A stretch of DNA of 64,000 nt from Dysidea avara. Its lineage: Eukaryota; Porifera; Demospongiae; Dictyoceratida; Dysideidae. Under the pieces are notes generated by a model. It did no database searches and was not told the DNA's origin. It saw only the letters and a list, made by a program, of their open reading frames with translations. The stretch covers positions 1,073,001 to 1,137,000 of the forward strand of contig NC_089275.1 in the NCBI RefSeq assembly GCF_963678975.1. The letters are read 5' to 3'. Shown here in pieces: positions 53,501 to 63,930 of this stretch (its first letter is position 1; the number at the start of each line of letters is the position of its first letter). The translations under genes were made by a program, and so were the position numbers.

Positions 53501-56500
53501 GTATATAGTATTGACCAATTCTATCAATTACAGTTTGACACATTATTACAGCTATAAAAATTATGTACACCACTAATATAATAATGTCACAGCCAAAACT
53601 TCTAGACTGTGAAGCCTATAAGATACTATACACTCCTACACACACTATATATAAATCAGTTTAGGAAGGAAAGACTTCCATCTTCTGCTGCATAAGGCAT
53701 GCTACAAGGTGATCTCTCATACACCATTGGTCATACTTGGCTTTTACTGGACTTCTCCCAAATGCAATTGTTTTTGCAATTGCAAATAATCCACACTCAT
53801 TACAGCCTGTGTGCTTCTGTACATGCACTACCTTAACATTACAGGGACTGCAACGAAAAAAGCCTGTAATAGGTTTGGAAGATGACTGATCAAGAGAGGA
53901 ATAAGCTGAGTCATACACATAAACCACCTTGCTACCAGGGGCTGTCGCAGCTACTATCCAATGATCACCACGGACATGAAATATTTGTACAGCATTATCA
54001 GTTGCACCTATCAGGGTTGGTTTTGTAACAAGGACAAAACTAATCCATTTAGTTTGGGAAATTGAGCATGTATCAATCTTTGAGCACTATTAATGTGCTG
54101 ATCCATTAACTTTTCTCCACCAAGAATCACCCTTTTGTCAGCCTGTGTCAGTTTAATGTCCCTAATAGTAACCCATGTTACATCATGGTCCTTCTCTGGC
54201 ACATCTTCTGAGGCTTGCGGCATTAAATCTATCGTGTCATCATTATCTTTATCTGCACCATCATCTGTTGTGGGCTGTTCTCTTTGAACATCTTGGTTGG
54301 TATAATTTCTGTCGTAACCGCCTTTAACTCTTCCAGTCTTTTCTTTGCCTTGTCCATAAACTCACGATCCTTCCCTTTACAACTAAATGTATAGATACAG
54401 GGGTATTTCCAAGCCTCCCTTTCCCAAATCACGTGAATAGCGTCTGGGACCAGTAACTGTGCTAGCTATTGAGCCACCTTGTCCCAAAAATAGGGAACAA
54501 ATGCACGAATAGTCCCGTGGAACATGTCCAATTACCGTCTCTTCCTTTTGCACTGCTACTGCAAATCTATCGCTTCTGTTGTGCGATTCTCTAACACACT
54601 TCAACACTTCTCTGTAAACTGGAGTCCAGATAGTTTAATAGATATGGAATCCTCGTATGCTGCTATGTAGCTGGAACGAAAACGTCTCCATTTTAATCAT
54701 GTGCGTGAGCAACAATTATCAATTCGTGAAAATTTAAACGTGAAATATCACTTTTTCGCCAATTCGTGAAAATAAATTATTGCAAAAAAAACCCTGCATA
54801 CGGTATACCTCTTGCCATACAAAAACCCAGTTTGAAACACCTTCAGGACATTCGTCATGCTGGTTCTATTAAGTTTTCAAACTATTGTACATACAACACT
54901 ATGCCTACGTGTAGCCATCATCTTACCCTCATACCCCCACCATCATCAATCAATGCTAGATGATACTCTTATTTTGTCCGTGTTTGCTTTGTGTGGAACA
55001 AAGTACCAATCAGTATTCTGGGAATTGAGAGCCGTGCTGTTTCTCGCCACACTATTTACAGACATTTCTGTTGTAATTTTTAAATGTAATTTATTGTTGT
55101 TGATTTGTTGTTTTGTAGATGTAATTATAATTGTTGTTGATTTGTTTTGTTTTGTAAGTGTTATTTTGTGTGTGTTTTGTTTAGTGGTTGTATGTGTTTT
55201 GTATTAGGACAGTACCTTGTACAGGCTTGCCTTTTGTACCGTTCCTTCCCTTGTAGTAATTTGATAATAAATAAATAAATAAATAAATAATTACATTAAG
55301 TAATGTAACTTCCGTATGCTTCGAGATACGGGGGTGGGATAAAGTTTAATGAATTCCTTGATGAATGGGAAATTGAATGGTATATAGGTTTAAGCGTTTG
55401 GGTGAAGGGGAAAGGGGTAAACGAACCAGTTTTCAACAAGGCGATTCTGTTTTAAAACGCGTAATTTTTTATTGAAATACAAACGGCCATAACTTCCACA
55501 TACTATAGTGCACGGACCTGGATAAAGGTTCAATGGATTCCCTACGTCACACTCGACAAAATGGCATCTAGTTTTTATATCTGGGACCAACTGTTCGCGA
55601 GATGTGGACGTAAACAAAAAGGATGTAAAATGATGGCCGATTCGTGAAGAAAGGAGAATCCAGGAGTACAAGGATTGTTCTTGTCGGCTGATGGGCTTGT
55701 TAATCGTCGAAGACCTAGGCCAGGGTATGTACATCGATGTTTTAAAGGATTCTTGTAACAGCAGTACATGATTTGGGAGAGAGAAGGGTGAATTCACAAA
55801 CACAGCAAAAACGCGTGTTTTTCATTGGAACAATTCAGGCCTTAAAGGGATTTATTAAGGTGCTTAGACTACCCTACTGTACAGATGAATAGATTATATT
55901 CCTTACTGATATAATCTATGACGGAGGGTACTGTATGGAGGTACTAGTACTAGATAGCTTCACGATAGGTCACAAGATCACGCCCATTCTTCATTCTACG
56001 CATTATCGATCTATCGATTGAAACCACGATGACACACCCCTTTTGCACTAGCTGTATTTCAGTGACCACACACCTTCAATTTGGAAGGCTGACTCGACAT
56101 ACTCTATAATTGATCGAAACCACGCCCCTTTTTGGGAAGCACACATCTTGCAGGCTTCCTCGAGACACTCTAACACAGCAGTCACCCTAATAGAACAGTC
56201 ACATGTTTATAGCTATCTGTATGCTTTAACAAAAACAAAAAAACTAAACAAACTGGTATATTAATTATAAATTTAAAAATAAAGTAGGAATCCAAGCGAT
56301 AAAAAGTAGTGAAACAAGAGAAGATATTACAGCATAGCTCGGTGGGAAATTCCTACTTTAGCATTGAACACAAAATAATGGCTATATCATGCCAAAGTAG
56401 GGATTTCCCACCGAGCTATGCTGTAATAGCTACCATCGTTCTTCTCTTGTTTTACTACTTTTTATTGCTTGGATTCCTACTTTATTTTTAAATTTTTATA

Positions 56501-59500
56501 ATTTTTAATATACTATAATAACTTGGGGTTAAGGGAGGTGCACAAATCGCCACAGTTGGTTTTGACAGGAATGTAGCTCAACTTTTCAGTGATCCTTCCC
56601 TACACCAGTGCCTTCATTGCCCTATAAAGAGCGAACAAAAGCACGTATTGATTTGTTACAACAACACTCGAGTTACCAAATGATTGGCGTTTAATTTCGC
56701 TAAAGTCCCGCGTTGATACGTGCTTTGTATGCCAAGATACGATGAGCTAAAAGTCGTGTTTTAAAAAGGTTTGCACAAAAAGGTACCGAGCAAAAAAGAA
56801 AAAAAATGCCGACATTCGAATCCACGACCTCTTACATGCTAGTCAGGTGTTCTACCACTTCAACAGTATGTGCTATGGTTTTCAAAGGAATTTTGCTCAA
56901 GTTTTCTCTACACCTTGGCCTTCTACGTGCTGTAGAAAATGAATGGAAGCACGCGTGAACTTGCAGTAACAAACTTGAAGTAGGCGGATGATGAGCGCTT
57001 CGTGTTGGGCACATGATGTGTTGGTGTGGACAATCCCAGGTGAGTAATCGGCGTGACGGACGGACAGACAGGCGGACAGCTTTTCAGCTTTATATATATA
57101 TATATAGATATACTGTATAGTGGGAAATTTTTGAAAGGTTATATTTTCGAAAAAGTGCTTGATTGAAAAAATATTTTCGAAACAATGCCTCTTTACCGCA
57201 CCGCACCGTAGTTAATTAATTCACGAAGGAAGCTGACAGTGGTTGCGTTGATCGTGTATGTAACTAGAATTTGCTGCTTTGATTGTCTAGATAAATGCCC
57301 AATTTGGTTTGGATAGAATCTACCCTAGGGTCTTCCTTTGTAGGTTGAACCATGTTGTTTGGCGGACTTTACCTTAATTCAGTGGCCTGCGGATTGAACT
57401 GCGGTTCGAGCTGTGGATTGAGCCATAGCTATAAAGTCCATGGCGTTTTTTCAGCCAGTCTAAACATTTGCTGATAATTATTTGCTGTCTTTCCTAGTAA
57501 TTTCTGGCTCTTATAGGCTTCAAGACTTGTGCTGCCATTCGTGCTCGCTCGTATACATGTGCGTGGTATAGGTACGTATATGGCTAGGTACTTGTGTGTG
57601 GCCCAGTGCCTATAGCTACAGTATAATACATTAGGCCTATAGCTAACAGAAACTATGCATGCATGCACTTGCAAACTTCATTTATAGCTACAGGAACTAT
57701 AGCTACTTTCTTTGATTGTCACTTCAAAGCCGGGAGTTTAATACTAGCTATTGCTTGCTGTATGTTCGAAAGAATATTTTCGAAAAAACATTGTTATTTT
57801 CGAATTTTTCGAAAATTTAGCCTTTCAAAAATTTCCCACTATATGGTAATTCATATGTGCCCAAGCCTACTGAAATGTTCCAGCTATGCCCTTGGAGTGC
57901 AGTATAGGCTCACGAGCCAATTCAAATTATGATGTTAAAAAGACTAGTGTAGGCTATGTTTAACTATTTAGCTAAATATGTCATGTGTGAAGATCATTGT
58001 CATATTAGGCACATATTTACTAATATTATTACCTGATTATTGATTGTGAGTTGTGACCACAATCAACACTAAATCAATTGATAAAAGTTTTATACTCTAT
58101 GTGTTTCACTTTGTTTGGTGTTCAGATTGGCTATAGCACCAATTCACATGTTATGTATACAGTTTGATACTCCTTGATACAGGATATCTGATAGTTTAGT
58201 CGTTTCATGTCTCCTTTTGATCTTACTGTATGCTGTGTACATGTATGTATGTGTACAGTTGTGGAGTGTTTTCAGTAACAGGTGCATGTTCTATTAGAGT
58301 ATTTCAACAAAAGGTCTTAAATGTATCGGCTTCAGCTATCTAAGCAATTCACTTATCTGACATGTTTTAGATCAAGGGGTGCTAGTGTGTTGCTGTGGTA
58401 CTACTTATCATTGTGTTGCTATGGTAACTAGGTGTATCAGTTGCGGACAGAGACGGGTGGAACAGAGCCAGTTACTGGAATCAGAATGGAACCATTTCCA
58501 CATTCCATGACTCCAACTGAGATCAAATACTTCATCCTAGTGAGTACACCAAGGTGAGTATAACGGTGATGTCCAATCATATTGTGTCCTTCATATAATT
58601 GCATGTACTGTACTGTAGAATCTCTCTGTAATGAACTCTTTTGTACCAATAATTTTTGGGACTTTTTTTTTTTTGCTGTTTCAGTGGTCCAAATTTTCCT
58701 GTCTATAAACACTTGTGATTGATACTAGAGTTCCCACTATATCTGTGTACTGATAATTTCTTTGTGCTTTTGTAGTCGTATCTACCACTTCATTGGTATG
58801 GCAACCAGGGGGGAATCCACCCAAATGTTCTTATCAATGTTTGAGGGATACTTACGATCATCTCAAGGTTCCTTGCACTAATTTAGAAGAATATGTATCA
58901 TTGGTGTGCATCGTTTAGAGACATTTGTAGAGATACCCCGTAGTCTTGGTTATAGCCAGCTGTGTGTGTGGCCAGCAGGAGGAGAGAAGCCACCTAAGAC
59001 ATTTGCTTGGTTGACAGGAGCTGGAATATATTATGGACATCTTGACTTTGGGTCTGACCAAGTGATAGTGGAACCTCGACTAATACCGTATCCTTTATGT
59101 GACTAGCATGTGATTATAGTGTGACTTACATGTGATCACACTTTGTGTTTTAATTGTATCGGATGTTCCTGCCATATTGTTGATTGTTTTATTGGATACT
59201 TGCACTCAGATACCTGTAGTTGTCCTTAGCAACCACCCTTAGTTACCACAGTCAGGATAGTAGCTCATCTCAGTCAGATGTTCCCATAGCGATGTGTCTC
59301 ACTCAGTTCCATTGTCTGGTTATGTACAGAGACAAGTTGGAGGCATTGTGTGTCCTAAATGATAAGGTGGTGTTCCAGGAGGCTCATACTGTACGGGTGA
59401 GTATCAGCTTTAGTGTGTGTAGTGTAACCTGTAATGAGACTAACCTCAGGGGGCAAAATTGTGGTCATTGTGCAAGTCACTCTGAAGGGAGTAGCTAGAA

Positions 59501-62500
59501 ATATTCGTTCTGTGAAACTTTATGTACGTAGTCCGTTGCATCCTTCTAATGCCCTGCCTACAACTACAAACAAGACTTCATCATACAGTACGGTACCACT
59601 ATTGTATATATTAGGGATCATGAAGGTTTGTACTTTCTTACACAAAAAAATATATTGTCAAAAAACCAGTCTCGCAATACGTATCTTGTGGTGCCTTGAC
59701 AGTTTCGCTTATGTAGAATCAATTATCCCAAAGGTGACTTTAGAATGCTTCTGATAAGTTGTACAATACATTGCTGTGTTTGGGATTTACTAGAGGTGTC
59801 CACTAGCTGTAATGAGGTGGAACCGGGCATATTTCATTCACTTAACAAATTGCTACTGTGTTGATAATGTTTTGTTGTTGTTTTGTTGTTGTTTAGCGTT
59901 TCGGCCCACTCATATCACTAACTATAGACCCAGTTACCATGGTGATATGGACATTCACAAACTACAAGGTTTACAAGTACACAATACACCAGGAGGACCG
60001 GTATGTGATAAGGGGATTACCCTTGCTTGAACTGTAATTGTTACCATAGTGACGTATGGAAGATGTACCTGTCTAATGGACAATTTGATTTAGCCAAACA
60101 ATATTGTAAGGTGGGTGTGGTTGTGTTGCCTATGGTTACTGTTGCTAGGTGACATGTTTATCTCCAGGGTAATGCCACCCATCTTAATGAAGTACTCACT
60201 AAACATGCAGAACATGAATTCCAACAGGGAAAGTGAGTGTATATGTGGTTGTGTGCCTCCTTGCTTGTGTAGACTCCAATATAATGTCTCTTACATGATC
60301 TGTCATAATGACATAACAACATATTGGTACGTAATGGTAGGCCAGCTTATATACACAATACTTTTTTTGATAGATCAGTGTTATATCTTGGTTGGTCAAC
60401 ATGGCTTTTGGGTCAACTAAAAATGACAGGCTGAGCTCTGCAAATTGTGTGGGAATCAAGTCACTATTTGGGTTTGAGATTTTTTAATTCTCTACTATTG
60501 AGATATATAAATTTACATTACAAAAAGATCAGTTGGTTTACTGTCTGCTTTACCATTTAATGTTTGCTCACATGATGTGTATGAGCAAACATACATTGTA
60601 GATAGGTATATACAACAGACACTTTTTTTTATGAAAATGGTTTCAGTATATGTGAGAAATACCTAAAAAGCTAGATACAGCCTGTATCACACTTCTCCGC
60701 AGGTACACATGTATGCTTTGGTTTGAAGTTGCCAGTTTAAAAATAGCCGTATTTGTGCAAATTTTGAACAGCTGGGCTTTTCAGGTGTTTAACAACCAAA
60801 AAGGACCATAGTAGGTCTTGTAGGCTACCATAAAAATGTATCTCTTAATTTGACTTGAATGAGGACGTGTCCCCTACATGCTTAAACAACAATGAATAGC
60901 AGCCTCGATGCTTTGTCAGGTGAAATTTTTAGGGAATAGATGTTTTCAATTTTATAATACAGTTGAGAAAATACTTTTGTGTGAGATGTGTTGCTTAAGG
61001 TGGATTGTTATAATAGTGTTTCAATCCTTAGCAGTACACAGCAACGTAATTAGGTATGAATTACAAAATCCTAAACTGTAACAACGTAATTCTGTAGATG
61101 CCTAATAACATCATAGTGTTGTAGACATACTTCATTGATTCCAGCTAGCTAGCTGCATGGCTCCTGGTTTTTAGATGTAGCACAACGTTAAATTATTTAA
61201 TGGCCTATTATAGTTATGGTATTTTGACCCTGAAACTTTTTGGGTTTTTACTTGGATGCATTTCCTCAAATCCCAGGTTTGTTGCAGCAGCCCGTTACTA
61301 TGCCGACAGCAAAATCTCATTTGAGGAAGTGTCACTCAAGTTCCTCACAGAAAATCAGACTGATGCTCTGAAGACTTTTCTACAGAGGAAATTGGATAGT
61401 GTCCATAGCAAGGTGAGGTCTTGTGAGCCAGTTGTGTGTGTAGTGTGTGCATGTAGTGTAGTATAGTTTGTGTACTCTGTGTGTGTGTGTGTGTGTTTGT
61501 AGTGCAGCCCACCCAGCTGTAACATCAATGGGTACCTGGTATTAACTGGGGAAACAAATTCCCAACTGTCCTTGTTTCACTTAGTGGTGTTGAGGTCGTT
61601 GTGGAACTTTGGATTCCACGACCTCTCTCCATGAGACCTGGACAGTCCTCTTGCGGGTTACTAGCCCTGACCCAGTAGGATTTGCTTGCAGAAGGCTCAA
61701 GTGCCTGAGTGGTGCACAGGCATCCCAGTGCTGGTTTGCTGGGCAGCAATAGCTGTGTTTCATATGCTTTGCTTTGTTTTTGCTTAGCTTGGTGTAGTGC
61801 TTGTGTATCTACTTGTGACTGCACATGCGTGTGTGTGTGTGTGTGTGCATGTGTGTGTGCTGTGGCTGAGCTTAAAGATGCTATGGCTAAGCTGAAGGTA
61901 GGTGGCTTGTCTGGGATTCTCCCAGAGTTACCTTTCTTACTTGATAGACTACTTGTTTTGATGCAGAGTGTTTGGAGGAAGGGTTGCATGTTTCAGAATT
62001 GGAGGGATGTTTTGATTGTACCTGTTCCCAAGAAGGGTGACCTTCGGGCCTGTGACAACTGGCATGGGATAAGTGTTTTATAAGATTTTTGCTCGAGTTA
62101 TTCAGCATCATCTGCAAGTGACAGCTGAAAGGTTGCTCCCTGATTCCCAGTGTGGTTTTCGAAGAGGTCAAAGATGTGTAGATATGATCTTTGTGGCGAG
62201 ACAATTGTTGGAAAAGACAGGGGAATGTGGAGATTTCTTGTTCATGATGTTCATAGACTTGAGGATTTTGTACCCAGAGGTGCTCTGTGGGATGTATTGT
62301 TGAAGTGTGGTGTACCTCCAACAATGTTGAGTATCATCCTTTTCATGAGGGAATGGTTTTGGGGTAATAGATTTGAAGTTAGGAATGGCTTGTGATAGGG
62401 TTGTATGATGGCACCAACTCTCTTCAACTTGTACTTTAATGTAATGGTATCCATGTGGCATGAGCAATGTGATGAAATTGGTGTCCCTGTGTTGTATAAA

Positions 62501-63832
62501 CATGGTAGGAAGTTGTTAGGGGATCACACTGCAAAGTCCAGGTTGTTGAAGTGAGTTTCAATTTGCTGATGATTTAGTTCGTGGTTGAATCAGCTGGGAG
62601 GAAGTTAGAAAGCCATTTTGGTTTGGTAGTTTCTATTCTGTTGTATGATGCTGAGACTTGGACAGTGAAGGCCCTCAATGTGCATAGATTGGTTGTTTTT
62701 ACAACCGTTGTGTTCATACCATCTTATAAGTATCCAGATTCAAACAGTGGAATGAATGGCTTGCTTCCAAGTCTGGTGTAGTGTGTACCGAATTGCTAAG
62801 TCGCTTGCACATGTCGTTCATGTAACTATTGTAATAGCAATAAATGTGTGAGTAAAGGTACGTACATACTTGTTTTATTTAAAGTCAGACAGCATGATCA
62901 ATGGAAACTATGCAGTTTAGAGTAATTCCTCAGACCCTCAATAGTGCCATTGTTCACTACAGCCTCAGGCCTATAAGGTTACTATAGTGTAAGGGACCAT
63001 AAGTCGTGCAGTTCCCTCTTTTCTATGTTATACACCATCAAAATATGGAAATTTATGGATGCTGGTTACTATCTTCTGACCTTGTTTGATGGGTTGTGTG
63101 AATCATATTAATGGCACAGAAAAGTATCGGACTTATAAAATTAGACCAGGAAAAGTGTGCGACTTAAGATGTCATTATGTCATGAAGGAAGCACCACTAT
63201 CAACATTAGGAACTGTGGATTTCAGTATCTGTCATGTCTAATCATTGAACAGTTGACTGGGCAATACTACTACTTGAACCAGCTTTTTAAAGCACTGGAT
63301 ATCGTTCCATATATTTTAGATGCAGGACTTAATGTGTCACTGCATAACTTTTGGTAACTTTTCACATTTTTGAAATGCTTTGTAACACATCTGTGCCCTG
63401 GGGCAGTAGTACCACTGGGTAGCAATGCATTAACCACTAGTTGTACAGTGACATTGTGAGCAGTGATACAAAAGGTGCATGACTTATGGTCCCTTATGCT
63501 ATTGCTTAGAAAATAGTATAAAGCCTTTGATCTTTCAAATCAATGAAATTTTTAGGGTCTTCTTGGTGTCTACCACCTAAGTTGTGGAGCCAATCAAAAT
63601 AGTTGACACTACAACATGTATATGTACTGGCTAGCAGAGTGAATGTTGCCATACATTTGTTGTTTAGTGTTCATCTAATCCACAGGACAAGACCCAGTGT
63701 ACAATGTTGACAACATGGCTGGTAGAGCTCTACCTCAATGAGTTAGGAGTACTACAAGATCAGGGGAGGGTACAGGAGAAACAGAGATTGCAGAGAGAGT
63801 TCCATGACATGTTAAGGAAGGATATGTTAAAG
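41536..63832 (+). CDS. VPS18: VPS18, HOPS/CORVET subunit, first 14 exons (3' end outside window)
   Basis: Exons 41536-41667, 47996-48063, 48114-48223, 48679-48827, 49029-49190, 58432-58553, 58776-58867, 58919-59087, 59252-59396, 59897-60000, 60050-60110, 60168-60232, 61277-61412, 63686-63832; all phases agree (554 codons). The product starts M-S-L-L-D-Q-F. Family hallmarks: G-W-N-K and S-T-G-P-I-L-I-G-T (beta-propeller), [32 protein letters not shown], and [10 protein letters not shown] (start of the alpha-solenoid). The C-terminal RING finger lies beyond 64000. In animals and fungi Vps18 is a shared core subunit tethering endosomes, lysosomes and autophagosomes. Introns 1 (6.3 kb), 5 (9.2 kb) and 13 (2.3 kb) are swollen by transposons. 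Confidence 0.95.
41853..42271. mobile_element. MITE with GCACCTATCAATGTAAT ends, copy 1
   Basis: The left 'taatgcgcctatcaatgtaatgcccgactac' is the complement of 'gtagtcggggattacattgataggtgcataa' at the right. G-runs and C-runs ('gctgagggtggggg' and 'cccccacctcagc') extend the pairing to about 70 bp. It lies in VPS18 intron 1. Confidence 0.7.
42315..42612. mobile_element. Related MITE, copy 2
   Basis: Starts 'taatgcacctatcagtgctaat' and ends 'ttaacattgatagatgcataa', the same termini as 41853-42271 but a different interior with several 'ggggatttgacc'-like blocks. Confidence 0.6.
42616..42838. mobile_element. Fold-back element of the TGTGACCGGAT family
   Basis: The right arm, in complement, reads TGTGACCGGATTTGCAAAAA, then 'gggatcttccacacacatccaatt'. 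The left arm 'tttgcgaaaagatgtcttccacacacatccaatt' lacks the very tip. A further copy of one arm is at 16576-16640. Confidence 0.65.
43015..44420 (+). pseudogene. THAP-domain DDE transposase, copy A
   Basis: From ATG 43015 the THAP zinc finger reads C-A-V-V-G-C, C-R-W-L-A-F, C-S-D-H-F and D-F-V-P-S. A basic Lys/Arg-rich coil follows, then a 53-nt intron ending at about 43573. Next come [12 protein letters not shown] (helix-turn-helix), and the core with [10 protein letters not shown] (first Asp), M-I-M-A-D-K-G-F (second Asp) and I-G-E-L-R-I-H-V-E (Glu). Lesions: a one-base insertion near 44031 (C-run in G-A-C-C-C-A-A), a TAG at 44161-44163, and an apparent internal deletion of roughly 20 codons after F-V-S-E-A near 44230. 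So it cannot make a full enzyme. Confidence 0.8.
45870..45935. repeat. Three tandem copies of GCAAGCTTGACCTAACCT
   Basis: An 18-20-bp unit is repeated three times with a single change in the last copy. It lies between the exons of the YqaJ companion gene. Confidence 0.85.
45987..46330. mobile_element. PIF/Harbinger-like MITE with TTA duplication
   Basis: The ends GGCCACTCCAAGAAAATTT and 'aattctcttggagtggcc' are inverted. TTA flanks both sides (45984-45986 and 46331-46333). It is inserted within the companion gene of the ISL2EU element. Confidence 0.8.
47299..47995. other. Remainder of VPS18 intron 1
   Basis: No element with matching ends was recognised, and no exon is supported between the transposon and VPS18 exon 2. 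Confidence 0.4.
49441..50040 (+). repeat. 600-bp interspersed repeat, copy 1 of a direct pair
   Basis: From CTAGCATTGGTACCTGCCCT to 'aatttaaagccaacacaat'. It aligns almost throughout with 51167-51771 in the same orientation, with small gaps and single-base changes. It may be an LTR pair or two insertions of one family; no retroviral genes lie between. Confidence 0.75.
50585..51165 (+). repeat. 580-bp SINE-like repeat, copy also at 56520-57105
   Basis: Runs from 'taagggaggtgcacaaa', through 'gtagctcaacttttcagtgatccttccctacacca', to GACGGACAGGCGG and a TA-rich tail. It carries tRNA-type promoter boxes in reverse at 50892-50945. Confidence 0.75.
50892..50945 (-). other. tRNA-like A and B boxes of a SINE
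   Basis: On the minus strand, TGTTCAAGTGGTAGAATG precedes GGGTTCGAATCC by tRNA spacing. This fits an RNA polymerase III internal promoter, but the stems do not fold as a working tRNA. The second copy at about 56816-56875 is similar. Confidence 0.6.
51167..51771 (+). repeat. 600-bp interspersed repeat, copy 2 of the direct pair
   Basis: Same family and orientation as 49441-50040, 1.7 kb away. It follows directly on the TA-rich tail of the 580-bp repeat. Confidence 0.75.
51974..53400 (+). pseudogene. Pogo/Tigger-like DDE transposase, broken
   Basis: Starts [13 protein letters not shown]-binding helix-turn-helix follows ([12 protein letters not shown] and T-V-R-G-W-V-K-K-L), then the DDE_1-type core. 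The acidic residues are visible in [15 protein letters not shown] and L-Q-P-L-D-V-S. Lesions: a TAA at about 52577-52579, a frameshift near 52640, and three tandem copies of a 17-bp unit (52982-53031) that shift the frame and add stops. A single ancestral frame of about 470 codons is implied. Confidence 0.8.
53661..54607 (-). pseudogene. HIRAN plus Ulp1/C48-like protease protein, broken
   Basis: Minus-strand pieces in order: [16 protein letters not shown], with [10 protein letters not shown] and G-G-L-E-I-P (HIRAN-like DNA-end-binding domain). Then D-I-K-L-T-Q-A-D-K and H-I-N-S-A-Q-R-L-I, then a cysteine-protease triad pattern: V-R-G-D-H-W (His), V-Y-D-S-A-Y-S-S (Asp) and [11 protein letters not shown] (Cys). 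At least two frameshifts (near 54020 and 54420) split it. Ulp1-like proteases remove SUMO or related modifiers; a role in transposition is inference. Confidence 0.7.
54830..55293 (+). mobile_element. 3' end of a CR1/L2-like LINE with (AATA)n tail
   Basis: The plus strand reads [11 protein letters not shown], then a stop in place of a residue, [15 protein letters not shown], the usual reverse transcriptase C-terminus. A T/G-rich 3' region and seven or so AATA repeats to 55293 follow. Truncated and dead. Confidence 0.7.
55294..56258. other. Intron sequence, repeat-like
   Basis: Two segments ('gtaacttccgtatgcttcgagatacg' at 55310 and 'cataacttccacatactatagtgcacggacc' at 55490) look like diverged copies of one repeat. 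56165-56205 has reverse copies of the TCTATTAGAG motif. No exon. Confidence 0.4.
56262..56498. mobile_element. Fold-back MITE with about 90-bp arms
   Basis: The left arm runs from 'aatttaaaaataaagtaggaatccaagc' to 'gcatagctcggtgggaaattcctactt'. The right arm is its complement. A 35-40-bp loop separates them. Confidence 0.75.
56520..57105 (+). repeat. 580-bp SINE-like repeat, second full copy
   Basis: Aligns with 50585-51165 from 'ttaagggaggtgcacaaatcgcc' to the GACGGACGGACAGACAGGCG and (TA)n tail. A tRNA-like box lies in reverse at about 56816-56875. Confidence 0.75.
57113..57846. mobile_element. 734-bp MITE with TA duplication
   Basis: The left end CTGTATAGTGGGAAATTTTT continues 'gaaaggtta.attttcgaaaaa'; the right end is its complement. 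TA lies on both sides. It is inserted in the (TA)n tail of the adjacent SINE-like copy. Tc1/mariner or pogo type by ends and duplication. Confidence 0.8.
60480..61276. other. VPS18 intron 12, nothing recognised
   Basis: AT-rich, with a small 'gagcaaacat/atgtttgctc' palindrome around 60560-60590. No element ends or exon were found. Confidence 0.4.
61505..62780 (+). mobile_element. RTE/L1-like reverse transcriptase fragment
   Basis: From about 61858: [16 protein letters not shown], then [11 protein letters not shown], then [17 protein letters not shown] and F-M-M-F-I-D-L. This is the order of reverse transcriptase fingers and palm. Later pieces include L-L-Y-D-A-E-T-W-T. Frames change and the active-site part is damaged. 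It lies in VPS18 intron 13, with (TG)n runs at 61480 and 61830. Confidence 0.7.
62781..63685. other. Rest of VPS18 intron 13
   Basis: 'gggaccataagtcgtgcagttccctcttt' (62993) and 'aaaaggtgcatgacttatggtccctta' (63469) are roughly inverted, suggesting a MITE of about 500 bp around 62990-63500. No exon. Confidence 0.4.
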
Positions 63833-63930
63833 GTATGTTTACCGTGTGTGTGACTGTATCATTCTTGTATTGTATAGAATCTGTTAACATTCACATACAC
63901 CCTGTAGCCTATATATGCTAGAAACATTTG

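Larger units (their letters stand above)
51859..54805. mobile_element. Pogo-like DNA transposon with a second, opposed gene
   Basis: The left end CGCCGTATGTGGGTTTTTTT and the right end (complement TACCGTATGCAGGGTTTTTT) are inverted and flanked by TA. Subterminal 'ttcacgaatt' words recur in both arms. Inside are a DDE transposase on the plus strand and a HIRAN/Ulp1-type protein on the minus strand, converging at about 53.5 kb. Both genes carry stops and frameshifts. It lies in VPS18 intron 5. Confidence 0.75.
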
